Shown here in pieces: positions 23,006 through 33,317 of a DNA stretch of 64,000 bases. Below the pieces are notes generated by a model. The model saw only the letters and a list, made by a program, of their open reading frames with translations. It made no database searches and was not told where the DNA came from. Positions within the stretch are counted from its first letter, which is position 1. Each line of letters begins with the position of its first letter. A program made the position numbers and the translations under genes. Origin of the DNA: Neobacillus ginsengisoli (lineage in GTDB: Bacteria > Bacillota > Bacilli > Bacillales_B > DSM-18226); NCBI RefSeq assembly GCF_030813055.1, contig NZ_JAUSTW010000007.1:62001-126000 (forward strand), given 5' to 3'.

Positions 23006-24085
23006 CTACTTACACTGCGATTTTTCCGTTTGATTCAGCAATTTCAGCATGTCGGCAAAATCGAAAGGAGCTTCTTTCCGAACAGTTTCCGCAAATTGGG
23101 ACACAAGCTTCAATGTTTCAATACTCTGTACAGGGTAGTGCCCCGCAGCGCTTTCCGCCGACAGCATGACAGCGTTCGTCCCGTCGATTACGGCCTGGAA
23201 GACATCGGTGACCTCCGCCCTTGTCGGTAACGGGTTTTCCACCATTGATTGCAGCATTTGCGTAGCGGTAATCACATAGGTACGCGTCCTGTTACATTCG
23301 GAAATCATCGCTTTTTGCAACAGTGGAATCCAATGATACGGCAGCTCGACACCGAGGTCACCCCTGGCAATCATTACAGCATCCGTCTCGCGGCAAATTT
23401 CTTGGAAATTTTGAATTGCCTCAATGGTTTCAATTTTTGCGACCAGCTTTGACGCATGTCCTTCCGGACGGTTCATAAAATTGCGCACTTCCTTGATATG
23501 TGCTGCCCTGCGGACAAAGGAGCAAGCGATGAAATCAATTTCTTCTTGTATAAGGAATTGAATATCCTGTTTATCTTTTTCCGTAATGGCCGGTAAGCCC
23601 GTTACTACACCGGGGAGATTTACGCCTTTATGGGATGAGATTTCACCGGCTGCTTTGACTGTGGTGACCACTTTCGTTTCATCTACTTCGGTAACAACCA
23701 ATTCCACCGCACCATCATTCAGCAATATTCGATCGTCCGGCTTCACATCTTTAACGATCCCTTCGTAATCAACACTTACCTGATTCTCGTTCCCTCTTAC
23801 TTCATCGATGAGAAGGGTAAAAGTCTGCCCTGTTTTTAACGCGACTTTATCACCTTCCACTTTGCCGAGCCGTATTTTCGGCCCTTGAAGGTCGCCTACT
23901 ATTTTTATTTGCTGTCCCCGCTCCTCACTCAGCGTTTTGATTAATCGAATCACGTTGCCGTGGCTTTCGTGAGTCCCATGGGAAAAATTCAATCGGGCAA
24001 TCGTCATTCCATGATTCATCAACTCAGTGAGAACATTTTTATCACTACTGGCGGGGCCAATTGTACAAACGCGGTCAATCGACAT
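23006..24085 (-). CDS. Pyruvate kinase paralog lacking the C-terminal domain
   Basis: Pyruvate kinase catalytic core of 359 residues. The TIM barrel and B domain are present: VCTIGPAS at the start, RLNFSHG, the B domain near 70-165, catalytic Lys in LVAKIE, metal/substrate motif MIARGDLGVE, and TATQML. Bacillus enzymes run to 470-585 residues; this one ends right after the barrel, so the allosteric C domain and PEP-utiliser-like extension are missing. It has a normal GAGGTGA ribosome site and no internal damage, so it may be a functional short form or a specialised second copy. It stands alone, away from pfkA. Confidence 0.85.
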   Translation of the reverse strand: MSIDRVCTIGPASSDKNVLTELMNHGMTIARLNFSHGTHESHGNVIRLIKTLSEERGQQIKIVGDLQGPKIRLGKVEGDKVALKTGQTFTLLIDEVRGNENQVSVDYEGIVKDVKPDDRILLNDGAVELVVTEVDETKVVTTVKAAGEISSHKGVNLPGVVTGLPAITEKDKQDIQFLIQEEIDFIACSFVRRAAHIKEVRNFMNRPEGHASKLVAKIETIEAIQNFQEICRETDAVMIARGDLGVELPYHWIPLLQKAMISECNRTRTYVITATQMLQSMVENPLPTRAEVTDVFQAVIDGTNAVMLSAESAAGHYPVQSIETLKLVSQFAETVRKEAPFDFADMLKLLNQTEKSQCK

Positions 24086-24180
24086 CGTATCACCTCAATT
24101 TATAATCTGAATTATTGTGCCCAATTTATCCTACTAATTCCAAATGAACATTTAAAAATATCAGGAAAAGTTTTTTGAAT

Positions 24181-24275
24181 TTTTAAAGGGATTCCGCGAA
24201 CTTCAGCGTTATTCCGCGGAATCCGACGTTTTCCCGCCCAATTACCGTTTCATTCCGCAAAACGCCCCTACAATA
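24181..24275. repeat. Short spaced-word repeat (ATTCCGC)
   Basis: ATTCCGC or TTCCGC recurs four times at 20-35 base intervals between pyruvate kinase and the LysM gene. The remaining spacer holds no gene. Confidence 0.5.
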
Positions 24276-24370
24276 TACCTAAACTGACAGTATTTTCATA
24301 TTTATATACGAAATAGAGGTAATTCATGGTAAAATAATAGAAAATGAGAATAATAGAGGTGATATACTAG

Positions 24371-25645
24371 ATGAAAAAAACCATTGTCCGTGTTTTATCG
24401 ACAGCAGCTCTCTTTTCGACGGTTTATGCCGGAACTGCCTTTGCCGATAGCTATCAAGTTCAAAAAGGTGATTCCTTATCGAAAATTGCCTCGAAATATC
24501 ATACAAGTGTCGGCGATTTAAAAACGTTAAACGGCCTAACCTCTGATTTTCTATATGTGAGTCAGACGATTCAGGTTTCCGCACCGGCGAAAACAACGTC
24601 TACGGCACCGCAGACCATCTACATCGTTGTTAAGGGTGACGCCCTGATTAAAATTGCCAACCGCTTTAATGTCTCAGTCGGCGAACTAAAGCTGTGGAAC
24701 AATCTTGATAACACAATTATTTATGCCGGACAAGCCTTGAAGGTTTCAGGACAAACAGTTCAAAATGTAGTAACAACAAAGCCGGCCGCAACCGCACCTG
24801 TTACAAAACCTGCAGCTTCCGCACCTTTGACGCAGTCGGATTATACCGTGCAGGGCGGTGATTGCCTTAGCAAAATTGCTGTGAAATATAGTTTGACCGT
24901 TCCGCAATTAAAATCGCTCAACAATCTCAAATCGGATATGATTTATGTCGGACAAAAGCTGAAAATTCCCGGCACGTCAACGCCAATGGGCCAAACACCG
25001 ACGCCTACTCCGACAGTTCCAAAACCAAGTCCTGTGGTAACAGCGCCTACTCCGACTACGACGGTTCCAAAACCAAGTCCTGTGGTAACAGCACCTACTC
25101 CGACTACGACGGCGAGTAATTATACTGTTAAGGGCGGCGATACGCTTGGAAAAATCGCCGGTCAAAACAATATGACTGTCCAGCAGTTGATGTCACTCAA
25201 CAACCTTACATCAACTTTGATTTTTGTTGGGCAGCAATTGAAGGTAACAGGCCAAGTCGATACGACTCCTAAGCCATCTTTTGACGAATCACAATTCGTC
25301 ACGATCGCAAAAAGCTTGATCGGAATTCCTTACGTATGGGGCGGCAGTTCTTTATCCGGAGTTGATTGCAGCGGACTTATTTATATTGTGGCAAATAAAG
25401 CAGGCTTGTCGATCGGCCGCTATTCAGCAGCCGGCTACTACAGCCGCTCCTACTATGTCACGACACCTAAACCGGGCGACCTCGTATTCTTTGAAAATAC
25501 ATATAAATCAGGGATCACTCACGTCGGCATCTACATTGGCGACAACCAATTCATCCACGCCGATGAAAAGTATGGAGTAAAGATCTCTAATTTAAGCAGT
25601 GCCTATTATACTCAACATTTAGATGGATTTAAGAGATTCTATTAA
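24371..25645 (+). CDS. Secreted cell-wall endopeptidase: four LysM domains and NlpC/P60
   Basis: A 424-residue exported hydrolase. The signal peptide ends near Ala25 (GTAFADS). LysM domains lie at about 28-69, 84-125, 158-199 and 251-292. A Pro/Thr linker with a duplicated [16 protein letters not shown] segment lies between LysM 3 and 4. The NlpC/P60 domain (about 305-424) has catalytic Cys333 (VDCSG) and His384 (THVG). The start follows GAGGTGA. It differs from the 0.5-1.85 kb hydrolase in LysM number and linker, so the two probably have distinct wall locations or timing. Confidence 0.92.
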   Translation: MKKTIVRVLSTAALFSTVYAGTAFADSYQVQKGDSLSKIASKYHTSVGDLKTLNGLTSDFLYVSQTIQVSAPAKTTSTAPQTIYIVVKGDALIKIANRFNVSVGELKLWNNLDNTIIYAGQALKVSGQTVQNVVTTKPAATAPVTKPAASAPLTQSDYTVQGGDCLSKIAVKYSLTVPQLKSLNNLKSDMIYVGQKLKIPGTSTPMGQTPTPTPTVPKPSPVVTAPTPTTTVPKPSPVVTAPTPTTTASNYTVKGGDTLGKIAGQNNMTVQQLMSLNNLTSTLIFVGQQLKVTGQVDTTPKPSFDESQFVTIAKSLIGIPYVWGGSSLSGVDCSGLIYIVANKAGLSIGRYSAAGYYSRSYYVTTPKPGDLVFFENTYKSGITHVGIYIGDNQFIHADEKYGVKISNLSSAYYTQHLDGFKRFY

Positions 25646-25653
25646 CATACATA

Positions 25654-25678
25654 AGCCGGCCGCGGAGGCTGGTTTTTT
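25654..25678 (+). terminator. Terminator of the four-LysM hydrolase gene
   Basis: Imperfect GC stem AGCCGGCC/GGCTGGT followed by TTTTT, 9 bases after the stop codon. Confidence 0.7.
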
Positions 25679-25840
25679 GGTGTGGGAGGCGGGTCGAGCC
25701 AGTTTGGCAAGTAGATCGTGTAATGGTGGTATAGATTTCATACCAAATAATCTCGTGATTTGATACGAATTCCGAAAGCTAGCACTCTTTTGGAGTCGCA
25801 AACAAGGTTCATTTTCCTAGAGGTTGCCATTAAAAGCGTT

Positions 25841-25873
25841 CGGCCCCGTGATGTGCTACGGGGCCGTTTTTTT
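25841..25873 (+). terminator. Strong orphan terminator
   Basis: CGGCCCCGT/ACGGGGCCG stem with a TTTTTTT tract on the plus strand. No plus-strand gene lies between it and the previous terminator, so it may be a leftover of a lost gene. Confidence 0.8.
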
Positions 25874-26242
25874 CATGCGTATCGCGGTTGTTTTTTTACG
25901 ATAAAGTCAACCATTGCTTTCAAAAGAAGGCTGATGAGAAATGTGACGATAAATGAATAGAAGTAATTCCAATGAAGCATTTTATAGATTTCCATTTTCT
26001 GCAGAATTGGTACAGGAGCGCGGCCATGCAGGGAACCGTTCCGAAATCGACGGCAGTAAATCTTGCCGTGAAGTAGATAAACTGATGGGGATATTCCCAC
26101 GAATGAAAATACGTGCCAATTTCGTCCGATGTTCCAAACAAAATAAATGCCAAAAACTTGAGATTTCCATAAAAAAAGGAAAGGCACGCCGGTCCTCAAA
26201 AAATATCAGTTCTCTGAACGGCATTATCATCATTCCCATCAT
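25873..26242 (-). pseudogene. CBO0543-family membrane protein with frameshifts
   Basis: Three overlapping minus-strand frames each hold part of one protein: an N-terminal part (PFRELIFFEDRRAF), a middle part (SWEYPHQFIYFTARFTAVDF) and a C-terminal part (WNYFYSFIVTFLISLLLKAM). Read together they follow the second half of CBO0543-type membrane proteins. The frame changes near 26,150 and near 25,990, so the gene is broken. Confidence 0.6.
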
Positions 26243-26347
26243 ATAACTTCCTTCTTTCTTAACCTTCCACTCCTCTATCTGCGAATTTTTGGGTATAATA
26301 AAGGAATATGGTTTTTTCGGATTTTTTTAGAAAAGGGGGGTGCGGCT

Positions 26348-27985
26348 TTGGAGTCGATAGAATTGAAAAGTCTCTCCGGCGAAGTTCGGGAGCTGCTGCA
26401 TCCGCATGACGCCGAGGATGCAAGGCTCGTTCAAAAGGGTTTGATGCTGTACCGGCAAGGGATGGTCGGTCCTATTTCGATTGGGGAGGATTCGGTGACG
26501 GCGACTGTGCAGGATGTGACGCCCGTCAAGGTTCGGCTTGACCTCACGTTTTTGTCGATGAGCGAATGCTCCTGCCCGAATGAGGGCTTGTGCCGCCACC
26601 AAATGGCTGTGTTTTTTACCGCTTATGCAAAAATCGGCAGTGTTGCCGAATGGGTGGAGGAGTGGCGCGAGCCGATGAAGGAGAAGAAGGCGTTCACGAG
26701 CTGGGGCATGCAGACGGCGAAGGATTTGATCAAGGCGAACGGTGTGCTGAAGCCCGAGTACAGCCGCTGGGTTCATTCGTTTGAGGTCAGTTTTGATACG
26801 CTGCTTGCTACGAAAAAGTACACGAGCCCGTTTATCATCACGGAGCTGTTTCAAATTTACGAGCGGCGGATTCACGCAAGTGCGCCGGTGGAGCAGGAAT
26901 GGCGCCTGCTGTATGAGATGGTCGGTATTGTTATTTCTTTTAAAAAATTGGCCGTGCTCAGTGAGCAATCGGGGCACACCGAGGACATGGTGCGGCGCGC
27001 CTACCTCCATTTGTTCCATAATATGATGGATGATGCCGAGGATCTTGTGCAGAAAATCGGCATTCAATCGCTGCCGTTCGATTTTGATGAGTTTATCTTG
27101 AATTTAAAGGACGATGCGTTCGAGCTGCTGACGGCGGTGAAGGGGTTGGAGCTTGAACGGGTTTACCTCTACCGCCTGCTGTGGACACATCTTTTTAAAA
27201 AGAAACCTTGGCGCGAGGAAGAAATCAGGAAAATCAATGAGCGTTTGAAGGAACTGCATGACTGGGAGAACCCGCTGCCGCTCTTGATTGCAGAAATTCA
27301 TTTGAATATATTACTTGGTGACGATGAGCCGGCTTTGAAATTGGTCGGACGTATTGAGGATGATGTGATCACGCCCTATTTGATCCATTGGATTGACTTT
27401 TTGTCACATCAGAAAGCGTGGAAACGTGTCGCGCCGTTGATTGATTTATTTTTACAAAAAATAAAAGGGTATTTGGAGGAATTGGGCGGTTATCATCCGT
27501 GTTCCAGTTTTACGAAGACGGCCTTGAAGGCGATTGCGCCCTATTGTGCAGAGAATGGACGCATGGACCTGTTCGAGCGCGCGTTGGTGCAGACGCTTCC
27601 TTACAGTTTCGCCGATTACGAATATTTGTTGTTCGAGCGCGGTCAGTTCGACCGCTGGAGCGAGCTCCAGGCATATGTGGGGTTAAATTACTATGACCTG
27701 CCGAAGGAGCGCGTGAAAATGATCGAAAAGGAAAAGCCGGAGGTGCTGCTCGGCATGCTCCACCAGCTGGCTCAGCGTGAAATCGAGCAAAAAAACCGTC
27801 AAAGCTATAAGCTCGCGGTCCGTCACCTCAAGAAGCTGCGGACATTATATAAGAAAATGAAACGCCCGGACGACTGGGACTACTTTTTTACTACCCTTCT
27901 CGATAAAACCAAACGGCTGCGGGCGTTTCACGAGGAGTGCAAGCGGAGTAAGTTGATTGAGGGTGCCCTCGATGGCGCTCATTGA
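26348..27985 (+). CDS. ywqB: SWIM zinc-finger protein YwqB
   Basis: A 545-residue protein with a SWIM zinc finger near the N-terminus: Cys74, Cys76, Cys82 and His84 in ECSCPNEGLCRH. The rest is helical and without named domains. SWIM fingers bind DNA or protein and often accompany SNF2 ATPases; the SNF2 protein YwqA follows, as in B. subtilis. The start is TTG 26,348 behind AGGGGGG. Base composition is GC-richer than the neighbouring repeats. Confidence 0.9.
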   Translation: MESIELKSLSGEVRELLHPHDAEDARLVQKGLMLYRQGMVGPISIGEDSVTATVQDVTPVKVRLDLTFLSMSECSCPNEGLCRHQMAVFFTAYAKIGSVAEWVEEWREPMKEKKAFTSWGMQTAKDLIKANGVLKPEYSRWVHSFEVSFDTLLATKKYTSPFIITELFQIYERRIHASAPVEQEWRLLYEMVGIVISFKKLAVLSEQSGHTEDMVRRAYLHLFHNMMDDAEDLVQKIGIQSLPFDFDEFILNLKDDAFELLTAVKGLELERVYLYRLLWTHLFKKKPWREEEIRKINERLKELHDWENPLPLLIAEIHLNILLGDDEPALKLVGRIEDDVITPYLIHWIDFLSHQKAWKRVAPLIDLFLQKIKGYLEELGGYHPCSSFTKTALKAIAPYCAENGRMDLFERALVQTLPYSFADYEYLLFERGQFDRWSELQAYVGLNYYDLPKERVKMIEKEKPEVLLGMLHQLAQREIEQKNRQSYKLAVRHLKKLRTLYKKMKRPDDWDYFFTTLLDKTKRLRAFHEECKRSKLIEGALDGAH

Positions 27986-28286
27986 TGGTGCCATCGATGG
28001 TGCCTGTCACCGTTCGTGGACATCACCCCTATTTTGTCCGCCCCGAGTGGACAGTGTGGGTTCTGGTCCACATTTTCGAATGAGTTTTCCATAGTCCATT
28101 TATGGTTTACAAGTTTTGTACTTTTTTGACGCTTTTGTACTTTTAGACATAATTTAGAATTCTAACAAAACATTTAGAGACTATATTTAAAATTTGAAGG
28201 CTGGCTGACCGGTATTTTTTAATTAAAGTAGCAGGCACGGAGCCTCAGCCCTTGGTACGATGAATGCAAAAGGAGCATATTGATCG
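27986..28286. other. Spacer with interspersed word repeats
   Basis: GGTGCCTGTCACCGTTCGTGGACA at 27,999-28,022 (first 20 bases shared with other copies) recurs near 31,348 and, less perfectly, near 32,698. GATGGTGCC words surround it. AAAGGAG near 28,270 serves ywqA. No gene is seen. Confidence 0.6.
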
Positions 28287-31200
28287 ATGCTTAAAACAAG
28301 GTTTGTAAAATTGCGGACAATCAAATTAGATGAAGGGCAGTATCTTCTGGCGGCTGAGGATGAGCGCGGTCACATGATGGATCCATCGGTGTGGAAAAAT
28401 CTCGTTTTTAGCCGTCATGAGGAAAGCTTCTTTGGAACACTCTTGGAGAATGAGACTGCCAACGGGATTGAGGGCGTGGCCCTTAGCGGCTGGCAACTGG
28501 TCACGCTTTTTGCCAAGGAATCGTTCAATCGGTTCATCGATTGGGACTGGAGCGAGGAATCTGAGATTTGTCTTGCCGCCGCGCATGCCCTTTATGAGGG
28601 GATTCTGGAAAAAGACTGGCTCCCCGACTTTTCAGTGTGGGAACACGGCGACTTCCGCTGGCAGCTTCCTGAACGGGTTAAGGATGAGTTCGACCCTTCT
28701 TTTTGGGAGCAGGAGGTTGGAGATGGGGTCCGGCCTGATGATAAGCCTGCTACCGGTACCAGTACCGTAAAGATATTCATCGCCGACTTATACAATAGCG
28801 CGCTCGATGCCTATCTAACCCGGAATTCGGCGATGAAAGAGCTGTTCGGACCAAAGCTTGATTTGTTGAAAAAGAACAATATTTCCGGCGGAGAGCTTGC
28901 CCGCTATTTTGACGAAGACAGCTGGCTCGAGTGGGTCGGGATCAAGGAAAGCGATACGCCGTTTACGGTTGGACTGCGTCTGGATGAGCCGGCAGATGGC
29001 GAAGGTGACTGGAGCCTTGAAGTATTTTTACGCGGTAAAAAAAATATTGATGAGGTTTACGGAATCGATTCAACCGTCCCGGCAAAATGGCGTACCTTTT
29101 TGGAGCGGGTCGACCGGGAGCAGAGTCGCTGGGTGCGGTTGATTCCTTGGCTGAGCGAGGATATCGCGAGTGGATCTGGTGATGCGGCCCTAACCAATGG
29201 GTTTGACGGTGCGGCTCTATCTGATGGCATGGCTGATGCCGCAATCGCCATGGTCCCTCCACGCTTGAAATCCCGCCTCTCCGAGGAAGAAGCGTGGATG
29301 TTTTTGACCGAGGCCAGTGAGACGCTCGTAGCGTTGGATGTCGAGATCCTCCTCCCTTCCTGGTGGCAGGCGATGAAAAATGCCAACCTAAAGGTGAAAG
29401 CATCACTCAAAGGAACAGGGAGCCACCGGCCTTCGTTTGTCGGTCTCCAAGCGATGCTCGATTTTAATTGGCGGTTTTCAATGAACGGCGTTGATCTGTC
29501 CGAGGATGAATTTGGGAAGCTGGTTGAGGAAAAAAGGCGGCTCGTCTACATCCGCGGCCGCTGGGTCAAGCTCGACCCGCAGTTTATCCGGCAGATTCAG
29601 GATTTAATGAAACGAGCCGAAAAAGAAGGCTTACATGTCCGAGATCTGCTTGAGCAGGAGCTCGTTGAGTCGACCGCCTCCGAGGATGAACTCGACAATC
29701 CAAAAGCGTTTGCGAAGATTCAAATTGAATTAAATCGTCAATGGAAGCAAATGATTAAGCAGCTGTCCGAAGTGCACGAAATCCCGCCGCAGCCGGTACC
29801 TGCGGGGCTGAACGGTGAGCTCCGCCCCTACCAGCAGCTCGGTATGAGCTGGCTCTGGTTTTTACGGCAATACGGGTTTGGGGCCTGTCTCGCTGATGAT
29901 ATGGGCCTCGGAAAAACCGTGCAGTTGATTTCTTATTTATTGATGGTAAAAGAAGAGGCAGGGGATGTACCTGCCAATGAGTTGGTGCCTGACACCGCTA
30001 AAACCCGCCGTAAGAAAGATCAGGCAGATGCTCCGGCCAAGGTCCCGGTGAGTGCGGCGTTGATTATTTGCCCTACCTCCGTGCTCGGAAACTGGCAAAA
30101 GGAGCTGGAGCGATTTGCGCCTGATATGAACGTGTATTTGCACTACGGGTCAAATCGCCTGAAGGAAGAATCGTTTAGAGAAAAAGTAAAGGCTTGCGAT
30201 GTCGTCCTAACCTCTTATGGTTTGAGCCATTTAGATTCGGAGGAATTTGAGTCGTTGATTTGGAGCTCGATTTCCATCGATGAGGCGCAAAACATTAAGA
30301 ATGCCCAGACAAAGCAATCAAAGGCCGTTCGCAGGCTGAGAGGCCGTCACCACATCGCTTTGACGGGTACGCCGATGGAAAACCGTTTGTCTGAGCTGTG
30401 GTCAATTTTTGATTTTACCAATCACGGCTATCTCGGAAGCCTGGGTCAATTTCAGAAGAGGTTCGTGATTCCGATAGAAAAAGATGAGAAAAAGGAAAAA
30501 GTAACGGAGCTGCAGGCGTTGATTCGACCGTTTTTATTGCGGCGGACGAAAAAGGATGAAGAGGTCGCTCTCAATCTCCCTGATAAACAGGAGCAAAAAG
30601 AGTACTGCCCGCTTACAGCGGAACAGGCTTCGTTGTATGAGCAACTTATTCACGATACATTTGCAGAGATTGAAAAGCTGTCAGGGTTTGAGCGCAAGGG
30701 ATTAATATTGCAAATGCTGAGCCGCTTAAAACAGCTGTGCAACCACCCGGCCCTTTATTTAAAGGAAAAGTCGGCTACGCGCCAGCTCCTCGAGCGCTCT
30801 AATAAGATGGAGAAGCTGGTAGAACTGATCGATGCTGTTTTGGAGCAAGGTGAAAGCTGCCTGATTTTCACCCAATATATCGAAATGGGTGAAATGATCA
30901 GAAGCTCCTTGAAGAAGAAGTTTGGTATTGAGGTTCCGTTTTTGAACGGAAGTGTGCCGAAGACGCAGCGTGATGATATGATTGAGCGGTTCCAGAATCA
31001 GGAGTTTCCCGTGTTTCTGCTGTCTCTGAAAGCGGGCGGAACCGGGTTGAATCTGACGGCTGCAAATCACGTCATCCACTATGATCGTTGGTGGAATCCC
31101 GCCGTCGAGAATCAGGCCACCGACCGTGCTTACCGCATAGGCCAATCCCGCTTCGTCCATGTGCACAAGCTCATTTGCACCGGCACATTGGAAGAAAAAA

Positions 31201-31313
31201 TCGACGCCATGCTCGAAAAGAAACAATTCCTAAACGACCAAATCATCCAAAGCGAAAACTGGATCACCGAACTCTCAACCGATGAATTGAAGGACTTGGT
31301 GTATTTGGGGTAG
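28287..31313 (+). CDS. ywqA: SNF2-family DNA translocase/helicase-like ATPase YwqA
   Basis: A 1008-residue Swi2/Snf2 ATPase expected to move along duplex DNA and remodel protein-DNA complexes. The N-terminal ~500 residues include the bacterial SNF2-associated region. Then come Walker A DDMGLGKT near 535, the DEAQ box (IDEAQNIKN), motif III LTGTPMENR, and C-terminal helicase motifs FTQYIEMGEM, LKAGGTGLNL and QATDRAYRIGQ. A short duplicated GDAALTNGFDGAALSDG insert lies in the N-terminal region. It pairs with YwqB upstream. Confidence 0.93.
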   Translation: MLKTRFVKLRTIKLDEGQYLLAAEDERGHMMDPSVWKNLVFSRHEESFFGTLLENETANGIEGVALSGWQLVTLFAKESFNRFIDWDWSEESEICLAAAHALYEGILEKDWLPDFSVWEHGDFRWQLPERVKDEFDPSFWEQEVGDGVRPDDKPATGTSTVKIFIADLYNSALDAYLTRNSAMKELFGPKLDLLKKNNISGGELARYFDEDSWLEWVGIKESDTPFTVGLRLDEPADGEGDWSLEVFLRGKKNIDEVYGIDSTVPAKWRTFLERVDREQSRWVRLIPWLSEDIASGSGDAALTNGFDGAALSDGMADAAIAMVPPRLKSRLSEEEAWMFLTEASETLVALDVEILLPSWWQAMKNANLKVKASLKGTGSHRPSFVGLQAMLDFNWRFSMNGVDLSEDEFGKLVEEKRRLVYIRGRWVKLDPQFIRQIQDLMKRAEKEGLHVRDLLEQELVESTASEDELDNPKAFAKIQIELNRQWKQMIKQLSEVHEIPPQPVPAGLNGELRPYQQLGMSWLWFLRQYGFGACLADDMGLGKTVQLISYLLMVKEEAGDVPANELVPDTAKTRRKKDQADAPAKVPVSAALIICPTSVLGNWQKELERFAPDMNVYLHYGSNRLKEESFREKVKACDVVLTSYGLSHLDSEEFESLIWSSISIDEAQNIKNAQTKQSKAVRRLRGRHHIALTGTPMENRLSELWSIFDFTNHGYLGSLGQFQKRFVIPIEKDEKKEKVTELQALIRPFLLRRTKKDEEVALNLPDKQEQKEYCPLTAEQASLYEQLIHDTFAEIEKLSGFERKGLILQMLSRLKQLCNHPALYLKEKSATRQLLERSNKMEKLVELIDAVLEQGESCLIFTQYIEMGEMIRSSLKKKFGIEVPFLNGSVPKTQRDDMIERFQNQEFPVFLLSLKAGGTGLNLTAANHVIHYDRWWNPAVENQATDRAYRIGQSRFVHVHKLICTGTLEEKIDAMLEKKQFLNDQIIQSENWITELSTDELKDLVYLG

Positions 31314-31420
31314 AAATGGGGTGGTGCCATTTTTGGTGCCCATGGACGGTGACAGGCACCGTTCGTGGACACTCCAGTTATTTTGTCCATCCCAAAAGGA
31401 GAGACTTTAAAAACGTACAA

Positions 31421-31461
31421 AAAAAGAGATCTAACATCTTATTCATGTTAGATCTCTTTTT
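31421..31461. terminator. Bidirectional terminator between ywqA and the 3D-domain gene
   Basis: A 17-base perfect stem beginning AAAAAGAGATCTAACAT, with A and T tails on both sides, serves converging genes. Confidence 0.92.
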
Positions 31462-31498
31462 ACTTTAGCTAGGTACCCTTTTTCATTGCCATCAAACA

Positions 31499-32590
31499 TT
31501 AGTCTAAAATGACAATTTTCACTGTCTTTCTTCCCCATGCAAGCGACTGTGCCGAAGTGGGCATTAATACGTCAATAATATGGCCCTTAATCGCACCGCC
31601 GGTATCACCTGCAACAGCCACGCCATACCCTTCTACCCACACTTTTTTTCCTAATGGAATTACAGATGGGTCAACGGCGATCAATTTCATATTTGGATTT
31701 TGTTTAATATTATAGCCTAATGTAGTTATATCTCCAGAGCTTTCCGGACTGTATGAAGTCGCCGTTACATACATTTCTTCGCCTTTTCCTGCACTTGGTG
31801 ATGTGCTTTGTTGATTCCCTGCTGCTGCTTGGGCTGCCTGTGCTTTGGACGCCTCTTGTTCTTGGCGAATCTTTTCTTGTGCTGCTTGGATTTGTGCTAC
31901 AATACCCGCCTTCTCCTGTTCGGCAAGCGCCATTTGTTGGTTAATTTGAGCGAACTTTTCTTGCATTGCGGTTAAGGCTTGTTGTCGCTTTTGTAAATTT
32001 TGATTGAGCTCAGTCTGCTGTTTAGCAAGAGCATTTTGATCGTCTTGTAAACTTTGCTGCTGTCTATCAATCTCTTTTTTATCTTGTTCAATTTTACTAA
32101 GGTCTTCCTGCTGTGCCCCTAAAATTTCTTTATCCGCACTAAAAAGGGCCGTTACTGCACTTGCACGTTGAATAAAATCATCAAGATTTTTCGCTTCTAA
32201 GAAAACTTTAATCACTAAACTGAGATTATCATCATGCTGAAGAGCTACAAGTCTATTTTTCATAACATCTTTTCGGGCCGAAATTTTATCCTCAAGCGTG
32301 ACAATTTCTTCTTTTTTCTCTTCAATGAGTTGATTGGTTGCTAAAATTTTCTTTTGAGTTTCAGCCATTGCTGTGGTATTTGATGCAATATATGTATTTA
32401 TAGATTGCATTTCTTGTTGAATATTATCTATCTCTTTATTAACAGACTGCTTTTCTTGTGCCTTCTGATCAAGCTCCTGCTGGACATTTTTTAATGCATC
32501 CGAGTTTGTTTGTGCATGTGTCACCACTGTACCCGAAACACACAAAATCAATGTAGAAATTACGAGAATCATGCGCTTAATTCCTTGCAT
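31499..32590 (-). CDS. Secreted coiled-coil protein with C-terminal 3D domain
   Basis: A 363-residue exported protein. The signal peptide ends near Ala26 (VVTHAQT). Residues about 30-245 form long Gln/Lys/Glu coiled coils like those of PcsB/CwlO N-termini. The last ~90 residues are a 3D domain (YVTATSYSP, IAVDPSVIPLG, AGDTGGAIKGHIIDV) with the three Asp residues of MltA-type folds, as in YocH and Rpf-like wall enzymes. It probably acts on peptidoglycan. AAAGGGGG precedes the ATG. Confidence 0.9.
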   Translation of the reverse strand: MQGIKRMILVISTLILCVSGTVVTHAQTNSDALKNVQQELDQKAQEKQSVNKEIDNIQQEMQSINTYIASNTTAMAETQKKILATNQLIEEKKEEIVTLEDKISARKDVMKNRLVALQHDDNLSLVIKVFLEAKNLDDFIQRASAVTALFSADKEILGAQQEDLSKIEQDKKEIDRQQQSLQDDQNALAKQQTELNQNLQKRQQALTAMQEKFAQINQQMALAEQEKAGIVAQIQAAQEKIRQEQEASKAQAAQAAAGNQQSTSPSAGKGEEMYVTATSYSPESSGDITTLGYNIKQNPNMKLIAVDPSVIPLGKKVWVEGYGVAVAGDTGGAIKGHIIDVLMPTSAQSLAWGRKTVKIVILD

Positions 32591-32810
32591 ACACTTTCCC
32601 CCTTTACACTTGTTATACCAGAAGTATGTGCCAGTAATGTTACAAAAGGATTAAAAATGTATCTCATTTTGTCATATAAGGGAGAAAAACAACATATGGT
32701 GCCTGACACCGTTCGTGGACAAAACCGCATTTTTGTCCTTGTGTAGTGTACATTTTCCAGAGTTACTTTATTTTTTTATGTTTTTTCTTCTTATTCTGTC
32801 TAAGAGCATT

Positions 32811-32842
32811 AAAAGACCGCCAATTTTTCAGAGGCGGTCTTT
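32811..32842 (-). terminator. Terminator of the coiled-coil gene
   Basis: AAAGACCGCC/GGCGGTCTTT stem, followed on the minus strand by TTTAATG. Confidence 0.8.
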
Positions 32843-32855
32843 CCGTAGTTATTGA

Positions 32856-33218
32856 TTATTCTTTTTTATATCTTATATCGTAATCGGGCTTTACCTCTTT
32901 TTGTAGTAAATCAATAATGAAATTGTGTTGTTTTACGGTTTCCTCGAGGTGTTTATTGCTGCTTCTTAACTCTGACAGAATTTTTTCCTGTCCGAGTCCC
33001 AGTTTGTCAAAGCGTTCATCATGTTTTTCCAATTTAAGGTCAATCGTGTCAAACCACTCATTGTGTCCTATCAGTTCACGTTCAATCTTGTTAAATTGTT
33101 TATCTTGTTTTTCCTCTAACCTGACCATTCTTGCATTGACTCCATGTAGCTCCGTTCGGATATCTTTCAGTTCTTCTTTGATGACGGAGCGCAATGTTTC
33201 CCTTAAATCTTCATTCAT
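32856..33218 (-). CDS. Small coiled-coil protein, unknown function
   Basis: A 120-residue, strongly charged protein predicted as almost continuous helix, with heptad-like repeats (VNARMVRLEEKQDKQFNKIE). No signal peptide or membrane helix. It resembles the unnamed coiled-coil proteins common in Bacillus and phage-derived regions. The start has GGGGAG at 7 bases, and a terminator follows. Confidence 0.7.
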   Translation of the reverse strand: MNEDLRETLRSVIKEELKDIRTELHGVNARMVRLEEKQDKQFNKIERELIGHNEWFDTIDLKLEKHDERFDKLGLGQEKILSELRSSNKHLEETVKQHNFIIDLLQKEVKPDYDIRYKKE

Positions 33219-33317
33219 CTTCCGACTCCCCCATTAAATTTTTTTTATTATAACACTTACTTGATTAAAACTAAAAAAGCGAGCGAATACTTAGATACCC
33301 AATTCTTCTAATATTCA

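Noticed and set aside
26327..27067. Long minus-strand frame of 246 codons opposite ywqB
   Set aside because: It is a shadow of the GC-rich ywqB gene, which has a SWIM motif and a ribosome site; the minus frame shows no domain.
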